Below, piece by piece: positions 25,261 through 36,900 of a stretch of DNA of 64,000 nucleotides. The DNA comes from Ehretia macrophylla (taxonomy: Eukaryota; Streptophyta; Magnoliopsida; Boraginales; Ehretiaceae). The notes under the pieces are model-generated. The model ran no database searches, was not told the origin of the DNA, and was given only the letters and a program-made list of their open reading frames with translations. Position 1 is the stretch's first letter. Every line of letters starts with the position of its first letter. The stretch lies in assembly GCA_037974665.1 (NCBI GenBank), contig CM075773.1, forward strand, positions 62,092,763-62,156,762, given 5' to 3'. Position numbers and translations under genes: made by a program.

Positions 25261-26047
25261 ATCTTAAAAATAGCAGTAATAACAATACTACTATTAAGAG
25301 CAAATAAAACAATGATATTTAGAGAGATTAAAAAGAAAACAAATACTGATTAGATAAGAAAAGTACACTGGCAAATGAAGATGCCAGACACTCGGCTTTG
25401 TAGGCTCTGTCGGAGAGAGGATGTGGGCTTAATAAATTAGATGTTTTAATAACACATCATAGTATAAGCCATAACTAGTAACCACGATGACTGTGCTTTA
25501 TGTGCATAGTTGAAGATGATAAATTATTCTTTTAATTGAAATGTATAGTGGTAGGGTCCATTGATTCAAAAAAAAGGGAGAGAGAGAAGATGGTAGACGT
25601 TAGTTTTAAGGAGAGAGAATTATGGAGATTTAAAAAAAATAGTTAAAGTTGTAAAAGTGGATAAGAGAGAATTATGGAAAGATGAGTTGTTTGGTGAAGA
25701 AATCTGATTTATGGACATAAAGGAGTTGAAAAACAAAAGAGAAAAGTAGTGGGGTCACGGTTAAAAAATGTTGAATATGAAGGAGATGTTTTGGGTGAAT
25801 AAGTAACGGACAATGGTTGCTGATTTGTTTGGAATGACGAATCAGTAAATGAGTCAGTAACGTATAAGCTGGTGGCTCATGACAACGACGAGATCTGGTG
25901 GCATCGGAGATATGTTCACGACGACGGCATCGGAGATCTGCTCCACACGAGCTGTTGTAAGCAGCGACTAAGATAGGTTTTTTTTTGTTTTTTTTTTGTT
26001 TGTGTATGTGGTTTGTTTATCTATCTTCTAAGTTTTACACGTGTTGT

Positions 26048-26061
26048 GGCTCTAGATACCA
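26048..26061 (-). other. Copia 2 primer-binding site
   Basis: TGGTATCTAGAGCC on the minus strand, immediately after the 5' LTR; complementary to initiator-Met tRNA as in most plant Copia elements. Confidence 0.9.
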
Positions 26062-26294
26062 AATAGGAAGAAAGAATTTGATAAAAACATTCTTACAATT
26101 TGAATTACAGACATTCTTACAATCAAAGCAATAAATAGACCAAACAAGATTACATAAGTCAAACATCACACTGCCCTAGAATTACATTAGTCAAGATTGA
26201 ATTAGAGGCACACTACTCAAGAAATCCCACTACTCAAGAAATCTACAGCTAGAAATCCTTAGCTATTATCTTCTTTTCTTCAGATATTTCAACA
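26062..26294 (-). repeat. Copia 2 5' LTR
   Basis: 233 bp, reading TGTTGAAATATC to CTTCCTATT on the minus strand, bounded inside by the primer-binding site and outside by the GAAAC duplicate. Confidence 0.95.
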
Positions 26295-26844
26295 GAAACC
26301 ATTGAAACGATCAATTCTTTAACACCCAGAACTATTTATCATATCTCATTAAAAAAATTCAACATTCTAATCTAAAATCCAAGACTGATAATGCATATAT
26401 CTCAAAATTAATAGTATATAAGTGAAAACAACTGAGTAAAAAGAGACATGTATGACATTAAACTTGCCCAAAAAAACAACGATGAAAAAATCAAAATACC
26501 AACAAGGGTTTCGAATTTCACCTAAAATGAGCACTGGCCAAAAAGAACAAGCAAAGCTGAACCAATAACGAGTATGATGAACTCTTGCGAGACCAAGCAC
26601 AAAATCTTACTCCCAGTCTACTTTGATCACTCTCACTCTCGTCTTCCCCTCTATGCTTTCTGCACTTCACGTAGCCTAAAGAGTTGTCAAAATATCAAGA
26701 AGAAAAGTTGTAGTAGTTTTTATTATTAGCTGTTGTAAGGACATTTTTGTCCCAATAAGTGCAAAAATAGTGGCTTATGTTAGAAATATTTTGCAAAATC
26801 ACAATTCAGATGCGTGCGTTACACTTGCCGGTATTTTTAACATA

Positions 26845-26954
26845 GGGGGTAATGCGCACCCTTTTTGCAGACCACAGGAAGGTAATATAGTAATTTTAGA
26901 ACCACATATAATATACACTTAAAGTAAACCATGAGAGTAATATGCATTTTACTC
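26845..26954 (-). repeat. MULE right terminal inverted repeat
   Basis: Reverse complement of the left repeat with scattered substitutions; the outermost 19 bases (GAGTAAAATGCATATTAC plus one) are nearly identical to the left end. Confidence 0.9.
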
Positions 26955-27016
26955 TTAGTTCAAAGTCTGCCCTAACATCCTTTGGCTATTCAGTTTCTTC
27001 AACACTAAATCTAAAA

Positions 27017-27253
27017 TCAGAAAAGTTTAGACTCTATATGTTCATCAAGCAAAATGTTAGCTGATTGGATGTTGTGGTGGAGAATAGGTGAACATGTGTG
27101 CAAATAATAGATGCTCGATGCTATATCATAACCAATGTGTACTTTTTTCATGGAACTCACATATTTGTCCCCTGTACAATTGAAAAAAACTATAATAGCA
27201 ATCTGACTCTCGAGAAAAGGCAAGCCTGTCCTGTTTGTTTGGCTTCTTTTCAT
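27017..27253 (-). pseudogene. Receptor-like kinase domain fragment
   Basis: The minus strand reads KVHIGYDIASSIYYLHTC followed by SPILHHNIQSANILLDEH, a kinase subdomain VIa-VIb segment. The usual HRDxKSxNILLD reads HHNIQSANILLD, with Asn for the catalytic Asp. Similarity covers only about 45 residues; upstream and downstream kinase parts are not found. It could derive from an LRR-V (STRUBBELIG-like) or related receptor kinase, several of which lack the catalytic Asp. It is a decayed remnant next to the MULE insertion, not a gene. Confidence 0.5.
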
Positions 27254-27655
27254 AATCCCATTTATTTATTTATTGGTAATAATCCCATTCATCAAACGTG
27301 AATTTTGTTTGTCTTCTTGCACAGTAATAAGTTGTCCTTTATAAGGTAACTGCCTCAGGTTAGCACAAACCAAGAGACTGAGAAGTAAGAATACGAGTTA
27401 TGTCTTTGCTTATTATATGAAAATTTAAAGTCAAAATTGAAGACTTTAATTTTTTCTAATAGAATCTTTCAAGTCTGCCTTGAATACTTACCTTTCCAAC
27501 TAAGTCCAACATGACTTTAATTGACGATGCATTCCGTCGTCAACAAGCGGTGACTGACAATCCCCTTTTCCCTATATATCATGAGAAGCAAAGAGGATAT
27601 GTTTGAAACTCATTCGGTAAGATCTCCTAAAGGTAGGCATCTACCTATTCTTTTA
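27254..27655. other. Noncoding with a TATA-like box
   Basis: A core-promoter-like CCCTATATATCATGAG occurs at about 27571-27586 on the plus strand, but no gene follows it. The rest is AT-rich and unremarkable. Confidence 0.35.
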
Positions 27656-27791
27656 CGGTTGAGGCAATCGATAATGAATTTTATAAACGGAGTAGGTCAT
27701 CCCTGGATAATTATGCAAGAGGTTGCGAGTTAGAGTCTCGCTGGTTATATTGTATAATTTTAGCCCTCCTCTAAATTTAAAAAAAAAAAAA
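27656..27791 (+). mobile_element. Possible tRNA-derived SINE
   Basis: GCGAGTTAGAGTCTCGCTGG resembles a tRNA B box (GGTTCGANTCC class), and about 50 bp later a 13-bp A run ends the unit, as in SINE retroposons. The A box is not clear and no target duplication was identified. Confidence 0.33.
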
Positions 27792-28109
27792 GAAGATGTT
27801 GCTTCGCTATTATCTCTCAAAACTTGAAATGAGTGATTTATTGTAAAACATTTTGATCTTTTGTTCAAGTTATTATGTAGCTTTGATTGTTGTATTGAGT
27901 CTAAAAGTGTGTGAAACAAAGAAATAATGCGTATAGGGTTTATTATTTTTGCAGCTTACCACCTTACGAAGTTAGCTTGTACTATAAAAGCTTCTATAGT
28001 GTTTATGATCTTTGTCATTTTTATTTTTCAAATAGTATGACATATATGTTATATGCTCAATTCTTTATGTTATTAAACTAGCCTTTTTGGCCTAGGTTAA
28101 TCGGGTCAA

Positions 28110-28457
28110 GATCCTCTCATTTATTACTTTTCTCATTTGCAAAATGAGATTATTATGGCTAATTAGATTTTAAATATCAGTTATCAGATTTGACTAATAA
28201 ACTAATAAATTTTGAAATAAATATTTAAAAAAATTAATCTTTTTAATTCAAGAGAAGCTTAAGTCGTATAGAGCACATCAAAGTATATCACTTATAAGAA
28301 TTGATCTTTCAACCTTTTGCATTCATAATGAGGAACATACCACTAGACTTGTTTAAAAATAAAATTTAAAATTCATAGTCAATATTTAAAAAGATGAAAT
28401 CTAATAGCTTATACACATCTCATTCCGGAAATAAGAAAAGTAAAAAATAAGAGGATC
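28110..28457. mobile_element. 348-bp MITE with terminal inverted repeats
   Basis: The left end GATCCTCTCATTTATTACTT matches the reverse complement of the right end (GATCCTCTTATTTTTTACTT), and pairing continues over about 40-70 bp with gaps. No target duplication was identified, so the superfamily is open. No coding potential. Confidence 0.65.
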
Positions 28458-29320
28458 TAAAGCAAAAAATTTATTTCTTGGTATTTAACTTTAGAATAGT
28501 GCCATTGTTAAGATGTTGTGGTACCACCACTCTCCCCCTATCTAGCTTCTTCTAATTATCCATCCAGTTTATTTTAAAATCACGTTCGAAATATTTTATG
28601 ATACTTATCTCAGTATAACCAGTGAATTGCGTTGTATAAAGTATAAACAATAAATTTAGGGGACTATATTTGAGGAAGGGATAAAGGGCCTATATTTGAG
28701 GATAGTAGAAAAGTGAAACTCCGAACTTAAATTGAGTGAGGTGATAAAGGTGGGAAAAAATTGGTATCAATTAAATCAATTGGATTAGTTCTGTCAAAGT
28801 TTTGTATACAACATGTGATGTATAAAAGCTATAACATAAGCCTCAAGGGTCGGATGAAGAGGTTAGACAACGATTTGTTAGAGTTAAATGTTTCAAATTT
28901 AAGTTAATTATACCCTCCCATTTAAAAGGGATCCTTAATTGCCATGAAATATAGTGATGAGATGGTTATTAAACACTAAGTTACCCTTCTACGAGCTTTT
29001 TGTCTTTGAAGTACCAATGTAAAATTTATGAACCGCATCTAAACTTTTTTCAAGTTTAAGTATATTCTGTGGATTTTACTCATAAAGTGGAATACTCTTA
29101 TTAGGATCTCTAACCACCAATTTATGGTGGTATATTATATTTGGTGTCACGTCTTAAGTCTATAATCTCATTTAAAGAGGTATATTTGTCACATTAATGG
29201 GCTCAGAACTCTAAACTCTAAATGAAATTAGTATTGTACACTTATGTAAAAACTACTCAGTCATCAATTTATTGGCCCAAAATAGTTGATCAAGATTATT
29301 ATTTAAACTCACACCACTTA

Positions 29321-30237
29321 CAGTATAACCTCTTTAAATTAATAATATTACAACCACTAAATTCTATTAATCTAGCGAGATATCAATTTATCAATAAACC
29401 AATAATTATTAATTTATAGAGAAATTTTTAATTTTTTTGGCTTGATAGTATACATATTATATTTATGGTATTTTTAGAGGCTAATGAAGTGGGGGCAAAC
29501 ATATCCAGAGAAGATAAATGTTTTGGATGCAACCAATCTTGCAAATTCAGCTTGGACAATAGATGGTCAGGTGGCATTGACAATTACAAATTGCTTTCAT
29601 CAATGTAAGATACGATCCATAGAAAACATGACAACCGAAACCTTTGATGAACTGTTAGGTAGACACGCCATTAATGAATTGGAGGCTATAATTAATGAAT
29701 ACTTGGGGTACTGTAAAAAAAAAAAATGACAACTACCTCTTAAATTTTTTCGGTGAAAATGATACATGTACGGAGGTTTTAAGCATGGATGAAATTATTA
29801 ACAATATGACAAGGCGTTCTCAAGATGAATCTGAAGTTGAAGTTGATGATAATACACAACTTTTGGAACCGGTGTCATGCAAAGAAGCACTCAGAGCATC
29901 AAAGACACTCAAAAATTTCTTGTTTCAATATGAGAACGCAACCCCAAAACTTTTAGGTGCATTGCACATAATTAAATATGAGATTCAGCTAGATTTGAAG
30001 TTCAACAAAAGACAAACTACTTTTAACTTCATAGTCAATTTATTATGTATTTTTTAGCTAATTATTAATTTATAAAATATTTTGGTCGATAAATTTTAAA
30101 AAAGATATATTTTAAAAATATTATCTTATAATTTTATTAAAATTATTATTTTTTATACTGGTCCCTAGGACCGGATAACTTTATTATTTAAAAGATATTA
30201 TTAATTTATTGAGTATTAATTTAAAGAGGTTCTGTTG
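29321..30237 (+). mobile_element. Lemi1-like pogo (Tc1/mariner) element with Emigrant-type ends
   Basis: The left end CAGTATAACCTCTTTAAATT follows a TA; the right end is TTTAAAGAGGTTCTGTTG before a TA, an imperfect inverted repeat with TA target duplication. This sequence is close to the Arabidopsis Emigrant MITE terminus, whose autonomous relative is the pogo-like Lemi1. The inside encodes part of a pogo-type transposase. Length 917 bp is shorter than an autonomous copy, so it is internally deleted. Confidence 0.87.
29484..30057 (+). pseudogene. Pogo/CENP-B-like transposase, C-terminal part
   Basis: The frame reads KINVLDATNLANSAWTIDG and TITNCFHQCKIRS, which fits the pogo/tigger pattern I-x-LDA...AW...TI-NCF near the end of the DDE domain, followed by an acidic tail. 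The frame changes at an A12 run (29716-29727), where EYLGYCKKKK shifts to the frame of KKKNDNYLLNFFGEN. The N-terminal DNA-binding region and first catalytic Asp residues are missing. Confidence 0.72.
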
Positions 30238-30288
30238 TACTTATAAACCACTCACTTAACACTTTTCTCCACTGATGTGCGACATTAC

Positions 30289-30945
30289 AACTTGTAACGA
30301 CCCATATTAACTACTAGCTTGGTGCACATTGAGTTAATCAACTAGCTCAAAATGTTTAAACGTATATTAATTGTACGTAGTAGTGAATTCAAATCATTAC
30401 AATTTAAACACATATGATCTCTCAAAGACCAATATGGGATGAATGTAACAAGGTTTCCCCTCAAATACACGGTATTTTCATTGTACTAAATAGAATAGAA
30501 CTACATTTCAGGACCACCAGGCAGTTTGGAGATCTCATACTTTCTCCTAGCTCTGATCTATAGTACTTGGTAGCTTGGTTTGATACCACCTATGACGACC
30601 CAAGCCTAACTATTAGCCTGCTAGCATATTGAATTAATCAACTAGCCTTAAATATTTATGCCCATGTTGTCAAATGTAGTAAAACCAACTCGTTATAAAC
30701 TAAACTCACATCTCTTCAACTAATATGAGACGGGATTTCATAATATTTCTATTAATGTTATGCTTTAGGTCTAGAATCGAGGCTTGCAAACAAGACTAGT
30801 ATTATAGACTTTAAAATAACTACTTAAACCTCAAATATCTGCTTACTAAAATGGTGCTCAAGTTTTAACTTAAACTTCTGATACTTATTTATAAACTATT
30901 CATTTATTATGTTCCATCAATGTAGAACATTATAGTTACCCTTTA
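30289..30945. repeat. Diverged direct duplication of about 300 bp
   Basis: Two blocks start alike: ACGACCCATATTAACTACTAG (about 30298) and ACGACCCAAGCCTAACTATTAG (about 30595). Both continue with TTGA(G/A)TTAATCAACTAGC and end near TAGAACATTA / TGCGACATTACA. The CGACCCA start and the preceding GATACCACC recall common plant dispersed repeats, but I cannot name the family. Confidence 0.5.
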
Positions 30946-31139
30946 TTGAGGAGCTGACATCCTTAGTACCAACCAATCTGTATTGATTTCTAAAAGTGAC
31001 TTTTATGAGTTAAAGAAGTGGTTCCACCGCCTTTTCGATGTAATATTTTAACCTGTATAATACTTAGCTCCGACTTGAGATGGTGACTGACTTTGAATAC
31101 CAACTAGTTGTGTCTTGGTCCTAGAGTTCAACCTGCAAA

Positions 31140-32564
31140 TGACACTGATCGTTACTCGGTTGGTAAATAAAAAGGTGCAAAAATAACCAAGTTAAAATAA
31201 CTCGCAAGTGAATGGATCAACGTAGTATAGTGTGCTTAGAGTGTGGGGTCGTATTCCACGGGAAGGCTCCTTAGTTAGTTCGGTTGAAGAAGTGCGTATG
31301 AAAGTGTCTAAAGTGAGTATTGTAACGTAACAAATAGATTGATTGGGTGATAAAAGTTAAGCTAAACTAAGTTAACTAACTAGAGTTAGAATTGAGAGTG
31401 TAAATATGGGAAGATAGTAGTTTAAGCTCGGATTAATATTAAGACAGTTAATCTAGGCTCGGAAATAAGATTCTTTAATTCTATGCAAGAGGTTAAGCTA
31501 CAGGCATTAACCTAGTCAATTATCTTAGTCTATTAAAATCCCGATTACTAACTCTGATATAGGTGTCGTTCCATCTACGAGCGTATAGTCATAGTATGGA
31601 TTTGTCCTTACAATCTGGTGTAAAAGGTCTGTTTCAACATAAGTAATCAACATCTCCTTACTAGTCTAGAAACTATGGTCTACTTAAAAGCATTACCTAT
31701 AGTCTCTTAAAATCTTTAAGTTGTCAAGCTATTGATTCACTATTAAAGCATGGATATATGACACGAAAATAAAGCAATCATATCATCTACTTAAAAGCAT
31801 TATATATGAAAGGAAATACTTAATTAATACAAGTCATATATTACATATGAATTAAATTAGTCCAAATCATGGAGACCGATAAATTAAAAGACCATTAATA
31901 TATAATCAAAATTTCGAATTAACACCGGCATTATAACAACATTCAAATATAAAAGAGATTAAAGAGATGTTCCCCCATAAATGAAGTCGAGGTCTGAGGT
32001 CAGAGTCCCAAGCACAGCTACGAGATTTCCTCCTTTTCCCATGTCATAGAAATTCGGGCATTACCTTCGCCGTATTTTCCCCAACTACTAACTATTTACA
32101 CTACATAATTAAACTAACTAATTTATAAGCTAAAAATATAATTAAAACTAAATTAATAATAAAATCTATTTAATTTTCTACTCTTCAAAATATGCACCCC
32201 AACACCTTATTTATAGGCTGAAAAAGTACTATTCACGCATTATTATTCATGCGTTGACCGAAAAGTTGACCAATGCTATTCCAAGGTTATTCAGCGTCCT
32301 GAGTCCGTTTTCACACTCCGTTTGGCCAAATTCATCATCTACAAGCTTCAATTCTTGGTTAACACTTGAGTTTGTCTCTTTTGTGTTCTTTTTAACTTGC
32401 AATTCGGATCGTTTCGAGTCCGAGTTTGTTCAGTTTTTGGGTTCATCCTGCATTGCATCAAAAGTACATTAGTGTTTGCATTTATTTTAAAGTTAAGATG
32501 CAAATGTAGTGTAAATAAAGTGATTTGAGTGCGAAAAATACTGTCACAACAGACACTAATGTCA
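31140..32564 (+). mobile_element. Possible solo LTR or non-autonomous retroelement, 1.4 kb
   Basis: It begins TGACACTGATCG and ends ACACTAATGTCA, giving TGACA/TGTCA inverted ends. The 5' part (CTCGCAAGTGAATGGATCAA, GGGTCGTATTCCACGGGAAG) resembles dispersed retrotransposon-related sequence in plants, and a TTATTTATAGGC box lies near 32210. The flanking pentamers (GCAAA and TAAAA) do not match well, so the borders are uncertain. A 72-codon frame inside starts at a non-ATG codon and is not called. Confidence 0.4.
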
Positions 32565-32901
32565 TAAAATTACAAATAAAACTTAAACATCAAATCCACT
32601 AATTCAATATAATTAATTTGAATTATTATTTAAACACACAATACTCATGAATGAATGATTCACTTTTCCTGTCTCCTTGAGACATTAATTTCTTTTTGTT
32701 TTGTTTTGTTAACTCTAGAAAAATTTCTCCAATCAACCAGTCGACGATACATAGACAAAAATTAGTCCCACCACTGAGACGGGACACGCTTGCATCCCAC
32801 TGTCTGACTAAACAGTTGAATGTGAACTAAAACTCTGAACGTGCAGCGATTTGACTCAAAATATGTACAATTCGAGACATTAAAGTTAGTCTCATTTTTA
32901 A
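32565..32901. other. Spacer, nothing recognised
   Basis: No ORF or repeat family; contains the left target-site copy of the following MITE at its end. Confidence 0.4.
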
Positions 32902-33392
32902 GGGATAAATTTTACACTTAGTCCCTATTGTTTACATGCTTTTTCAGTGTAGTCCCTAATATTTCAAAAGATTCATAATGGTCTCTAATGTTTACAAAAT
33001 TTATTCAAAATGGTCTATATTGTTCAAACTTAATCAATTTGGTCCTTATTGTTTTTCAAAAAAATTAATTTAATCCCTATATTTAAAAAAAAAATCAATT
33101 TAGTTTTTATTGTTTCTTTAAAAAAATAATTCAGCCCCTGCACGTGATTCTTATTTGGGGTCTAAATTAAATTTTATGGGAAACAATAAAAACTAAATTG
33201 ACTAGTTTTAAAAGATAAATATCATTTTGAATCACTTTATAAACACTACTAATATAAATTTTTTAAAATATTAAAAATTAACTTTATCATTTTGAATCAC
33301 TTTATAAACACTACTAATATAAATTTTTTAAAATATTAAAAATTAACTTTAAAAAAAATATAAACAATAAAAACTAAGTGTGAAAGTTACCC
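32902..33392. mobile_element. MULE-type MITE, family A copy 1, 491 bp
   Basis: The ends read GGGATAAATTTTACACTTAG and, reversed from the right, GGTAACTTTCACACTTAG. The flanks are CATTTTTAA (32893-32901) and CACTTTTAA (33393-33401), a 9-bp target duplication with one mismatch. The inside is a chain of TAGTCCCTATTGTTT-type repeats. A 65-bp unit containing AATCACTTTATAAACACTAC is tandemly doubled at about 33223-33352. Confidence 0.85.
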
Positions 33393-33982
33393 CACTTTTA
33401 AGCATGCCACTGCTTAATCGTATCAAGCATTTTGGACCATACAGATACAATATGTGCCTCGTTTCCAGTTACAGTCGACTGATATGGACTTCTTTCAGTT
33501 TCTCACCAACTTTGACCAAAAAGAAATAAAATAACTACTGCCAGCTTGAAAACCCAAAAGTCTCTCTTGTGATCTTAGCCAAACTTTAGCCTTATATACC
33601 AAATATCATAACAGAAAATGCTCCCATACGATAATGTTGATGGTGCGACACTTAATAATTAGGGTGACCATCCCACTATCAAAACTAGATTTAAAAAGAA
33701 TAAAAGCAAATTTGGCCCAAGCTTGTCATAGTCTTATAAGAAAATTAAGGTTAAAGAAGGGATTATATCAAAATTATATTATAATAGTTTCTAAAGTAAA
33801 GAATTAATTAAGAATGTGTATCAACTATATATATCTTAAATAAAACTGATCATAAAAGCAGCCTATATTGTCCTAACAATTTAAGAATAGAAAGAATTCA
33901 TTGTATACCCTACTTTTTTTTGTTTTTTTGTTTTTTTCTAATGTGCTATAACACTATCATCATCTTCAGCTGCTGGTGAAAT
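33393..33982. other. 3' flank of the receptor-kinase gene
   Basis: AT-rich sequence downstream of the minus-strand stop codon at 33983, with runs of T and A compatible with a 3' UTR and poly(A) signals. No separate gene is seen. Confidence 0.4.
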
Positions 33983-36900
33983 TTAATTTGGAGTACTTTC
34001 TGATAAAGCTGGAGAAGAATCTGAAGAAAGATCATCCATGTGAAACTCTGTTCCACTTCCTCTACCACCCTTGGTGCCAATGTCTTCAATCATCTTCTGC
34101 ACAATGCTCATCTTCGGGCGATCTGTCGGGGATGAAGCCACGCAAAGCATTGCCACTTGCAAAAGCGCCATCATCTCTTCGTCCCTCTCTTTGTATCGAG
34201 ACAGCTCGAAATCAAACATGTCCCATTTCCACTCTTTGTGCACAACCCTTTGAACCCATTTCACTAAACTAATCTCGCCTTCGGTCGTCGCCATCTTTCC
34301 AGTTAATATCTCTAATAGGACCACGCCAAAGCTATAGACATCGCATTTCTGGGTGGATTTTTTAGTATTTTCATTGCCATTGTTGTTGATCAGCTGCTGT
34401 TCTGGAGCTTTATATGCATTGTCTGAGAAAGATGGTACTTGCAAGAGTTGGTGTAGGCCAATATTGGAGATACAAGCATTGCCTAGATGATCAATTATGA
34501 TGTTTGATGAAGTAAGGTGTCCATGAATGAGCTTGGATTTGTTGTAATTGTGTAGGAAAGCAAGCCCTGCTGCTGACCCTGAAGCCAATTTCAATCTTGT
34601 TGTCCAGTCTAGTGGTGTTCTTCCGGGTCCACGATTTCCTAAAAAAATGCAAACTTTGATCATTAGTGCTATGCTAACGGTACACATTAACAAATCTATA
34701 TGATAAACAATTCACGTAATCACTTCAAGTTTTAAAAAGCTAATTGAAAACTTGTTCAAAAGGAAAAATAAAAAATATTAACTACCTTCAAAATAATCAC
34801 CCTATAAGAACTTAAACTAATAAAAATGGGGGAAAATTTCACATTTAGTCCTTATTATTTGCAAAATGTCTCAATTTAGTTATTATTGTTTAAAATATCT
34901 CAATTTAGTCCATATTATTTCACCAAAAGTTTTAATTTCGTCCATATTGTTTAAAATGTCTCAATTTAGTCTCTATTATTTCTAAAAAAGTTTTAATTAG
35001 TCCATATTATTTCACCAAAAGTTTTAATTTCGTCCATATTGTTTAAAATGTCACAATTTAGTCTCTATTGTTTCTAAAAAAGTTTTAATTTAGTCCATAT
35101 TATTTCACCAAAAGTTTTAATTTCGTCCATATTGTTTAAAATGTCTCAATTTAGTCTCTATTATTTCTAAAAAAAATTTAATTTCGTCCCTATTATTTCT
35201 AAAAGGTTTCAATTTCATCTATATTATTTTCTTAAAGTTTCAAATTCATTCCTATTGTTCAAGAACTAAATTGAAATTTTTTGAGAAACAATAGGGACTA
35301 ATTTGAATTTTTTTGAAAATAATAAAGGCAAAATTGAAAAACTTTAAACAATAGAGATGAAATTGAAACTTTTAGAAAAAAAAAATAAGGACTAAATTAA
35401 AATATTTTAAACAATAGGGACTAAACTAAAATTTTTTGCAAACAATAGGGACTAAATGTGAGATTTTCCCTAAAAATGGTGAGACATCATGGGATTTCAA
35501 GATAGAACCAATTGGTATTAAAGTAGCAACCGAACATCTCATACAATGGTCTTAAAATTTATAATTTTTCTATATAGGACAATTGTATATTCTAACACCC
35601 CTTCAAATATAACCTGAATGTATGAGATTGAAGTCAGTCAGTCAGCGAAAAAAGAGATGAATTACATATGAATGAACCGTCTTGTTAGTAAGTTACAATA
35701 AATGATAGACTAGATTGAACCAAGGCTCAACTTGATCTAATGTCAAGAAACATGAATTTTTATTTTTAAGACAATTGGTCTTAGCGTAGCCGTTTAAGAT
35801 TTTATATAGAATGATTTTAAAGTTTATAATTTTTCACAATTGTATATTCCCAAAAACATTGATAACCAAGTCATGGAAAGAAACTTTTTATTTTAAAATT
35901 AAGTAATTTGAAAACAAACCGTGCAAAAGATTGTGGAGGCTGCCATTGTGGAGAAAATCATAGACAAGAAGCAATTCATCCTTGGAAGAATAGTATGCTC
36001 TAAGGCTCACAACATTTGGATGTCTCAAGCCACCAATTTCCCTCAACAATCCATGAACCTCCTTCATCCTTCTCAATTTCTCCCTCACCCTTTTCACTAC
36101 CACCACATCACCACCCTCCACCACCACCTTGTAGGAGGTGCCCACACTCCCTTTACCCAACATCTCAGCTGAAGCCTTCAACAAATCATCCACCTTAACA
36201 AAACCTTTACACCCCTCAAAATAAACCATTTGATCTTCATTATTAAAACTCTCCCTAGCTATATTACTACGATAAATTACTTTAGATTGAGAATCATATT
36301 TTTGCATTTTATTATTTTTCCTTTCATCATCATGCTTGTATTTTTTCCTATAACAACACCACGTGATTGTCACGAGGGCTAAAAGAATTGCTACCACATC
36401 AAGAATTATGAACATCAGCACCATGTTAGACCTTAGACTCTTGTTCTTTCCATCAGAAACCCTACTTTGAATTGGAGCACTTTTAGCTGGTTGACTCAGG
36501 CAGTTAAAGGGTAATGGTTTTCCACAGAGATGAACATTTCCGGCGAACGATGAAGTCGGAAACGTTGATAACTCATCTGGGATTTTTCCGACAAGATTGT
36601 TGCTAGATACATTGAAGTCTTGAAGCAAAGAAGGCCATGGCTTATCCACATGAAGGCTTCCGGTGAAGGAGTTGAACTCGAGACGAAGAGTGAGCAAGTA
36701 AGGAAGCTGAGACAACTCCTGGATCGGAATGTCACCGGAGAATTCATTATACGATAAGTCAAGCCTTCGGAGGCGACCAAGATGGGATATTCCGGCGGGG
36801 AACTTCCCCGAAAAGCGGTTGTGGGAGAGGTAAAGGTGCTTAAGATTAGGCCAAGAAGAGAAGTTTGAAGCTGAAGAAAGATGGTTGTGGTGAAGGCTGA

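Larger units (their letters stand above)
20706..26294 (-). mobile_element. Copia retrotransposon 2, full length, 5.6 kb
   Basis: Two LTRs of exactly 233 bp bound the element and it is flanked by GAAAC duplicates (20701-20705 and 26295-26299). On the minus strand the 5' LTR is 26294-26062, followed by the primer-binding site TGGTATCTAGAGCC, gag, protease, integrase, reverse transcriptase, RNase H, a purine tract CTTGAGGGGAAG and the 3' LTR (20938-20706). It lies inside the MULE, so it is younger than that insertion. Confidence 0.96.
12043..26954 (+). mobile_element. Mutator-like element (MULE), 14.9 kb with nested insertions
   Basis: The ends form terminal inverted repeats of about 110 bp. 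The left starts GAGTAAAATGCATATTACC; the right, reverse-complemented, starts GAGTAAAATGCATATTACT. Both continue through GTGTATATTA, TATTACCT(C/T)CCTGTGG and GCAAAAAGGGTGCGCA. The element is flanked by an exact 9-bp duplication, TTAGTTCAA, at 12034-12042 and 26955-26963, the size expected for Mutator. Inside are a mudrA-type transposase (plus strand), a Tekay-like solo LTR and a full-length Copia. Without those two the element would be about 6.8 kb. Confidence 0.96.

Noticed and set aside
32254..32472. 72-codon plus frame
   Set aside because: Non-ATG start inside a probable noncoding LTR; no motifs.
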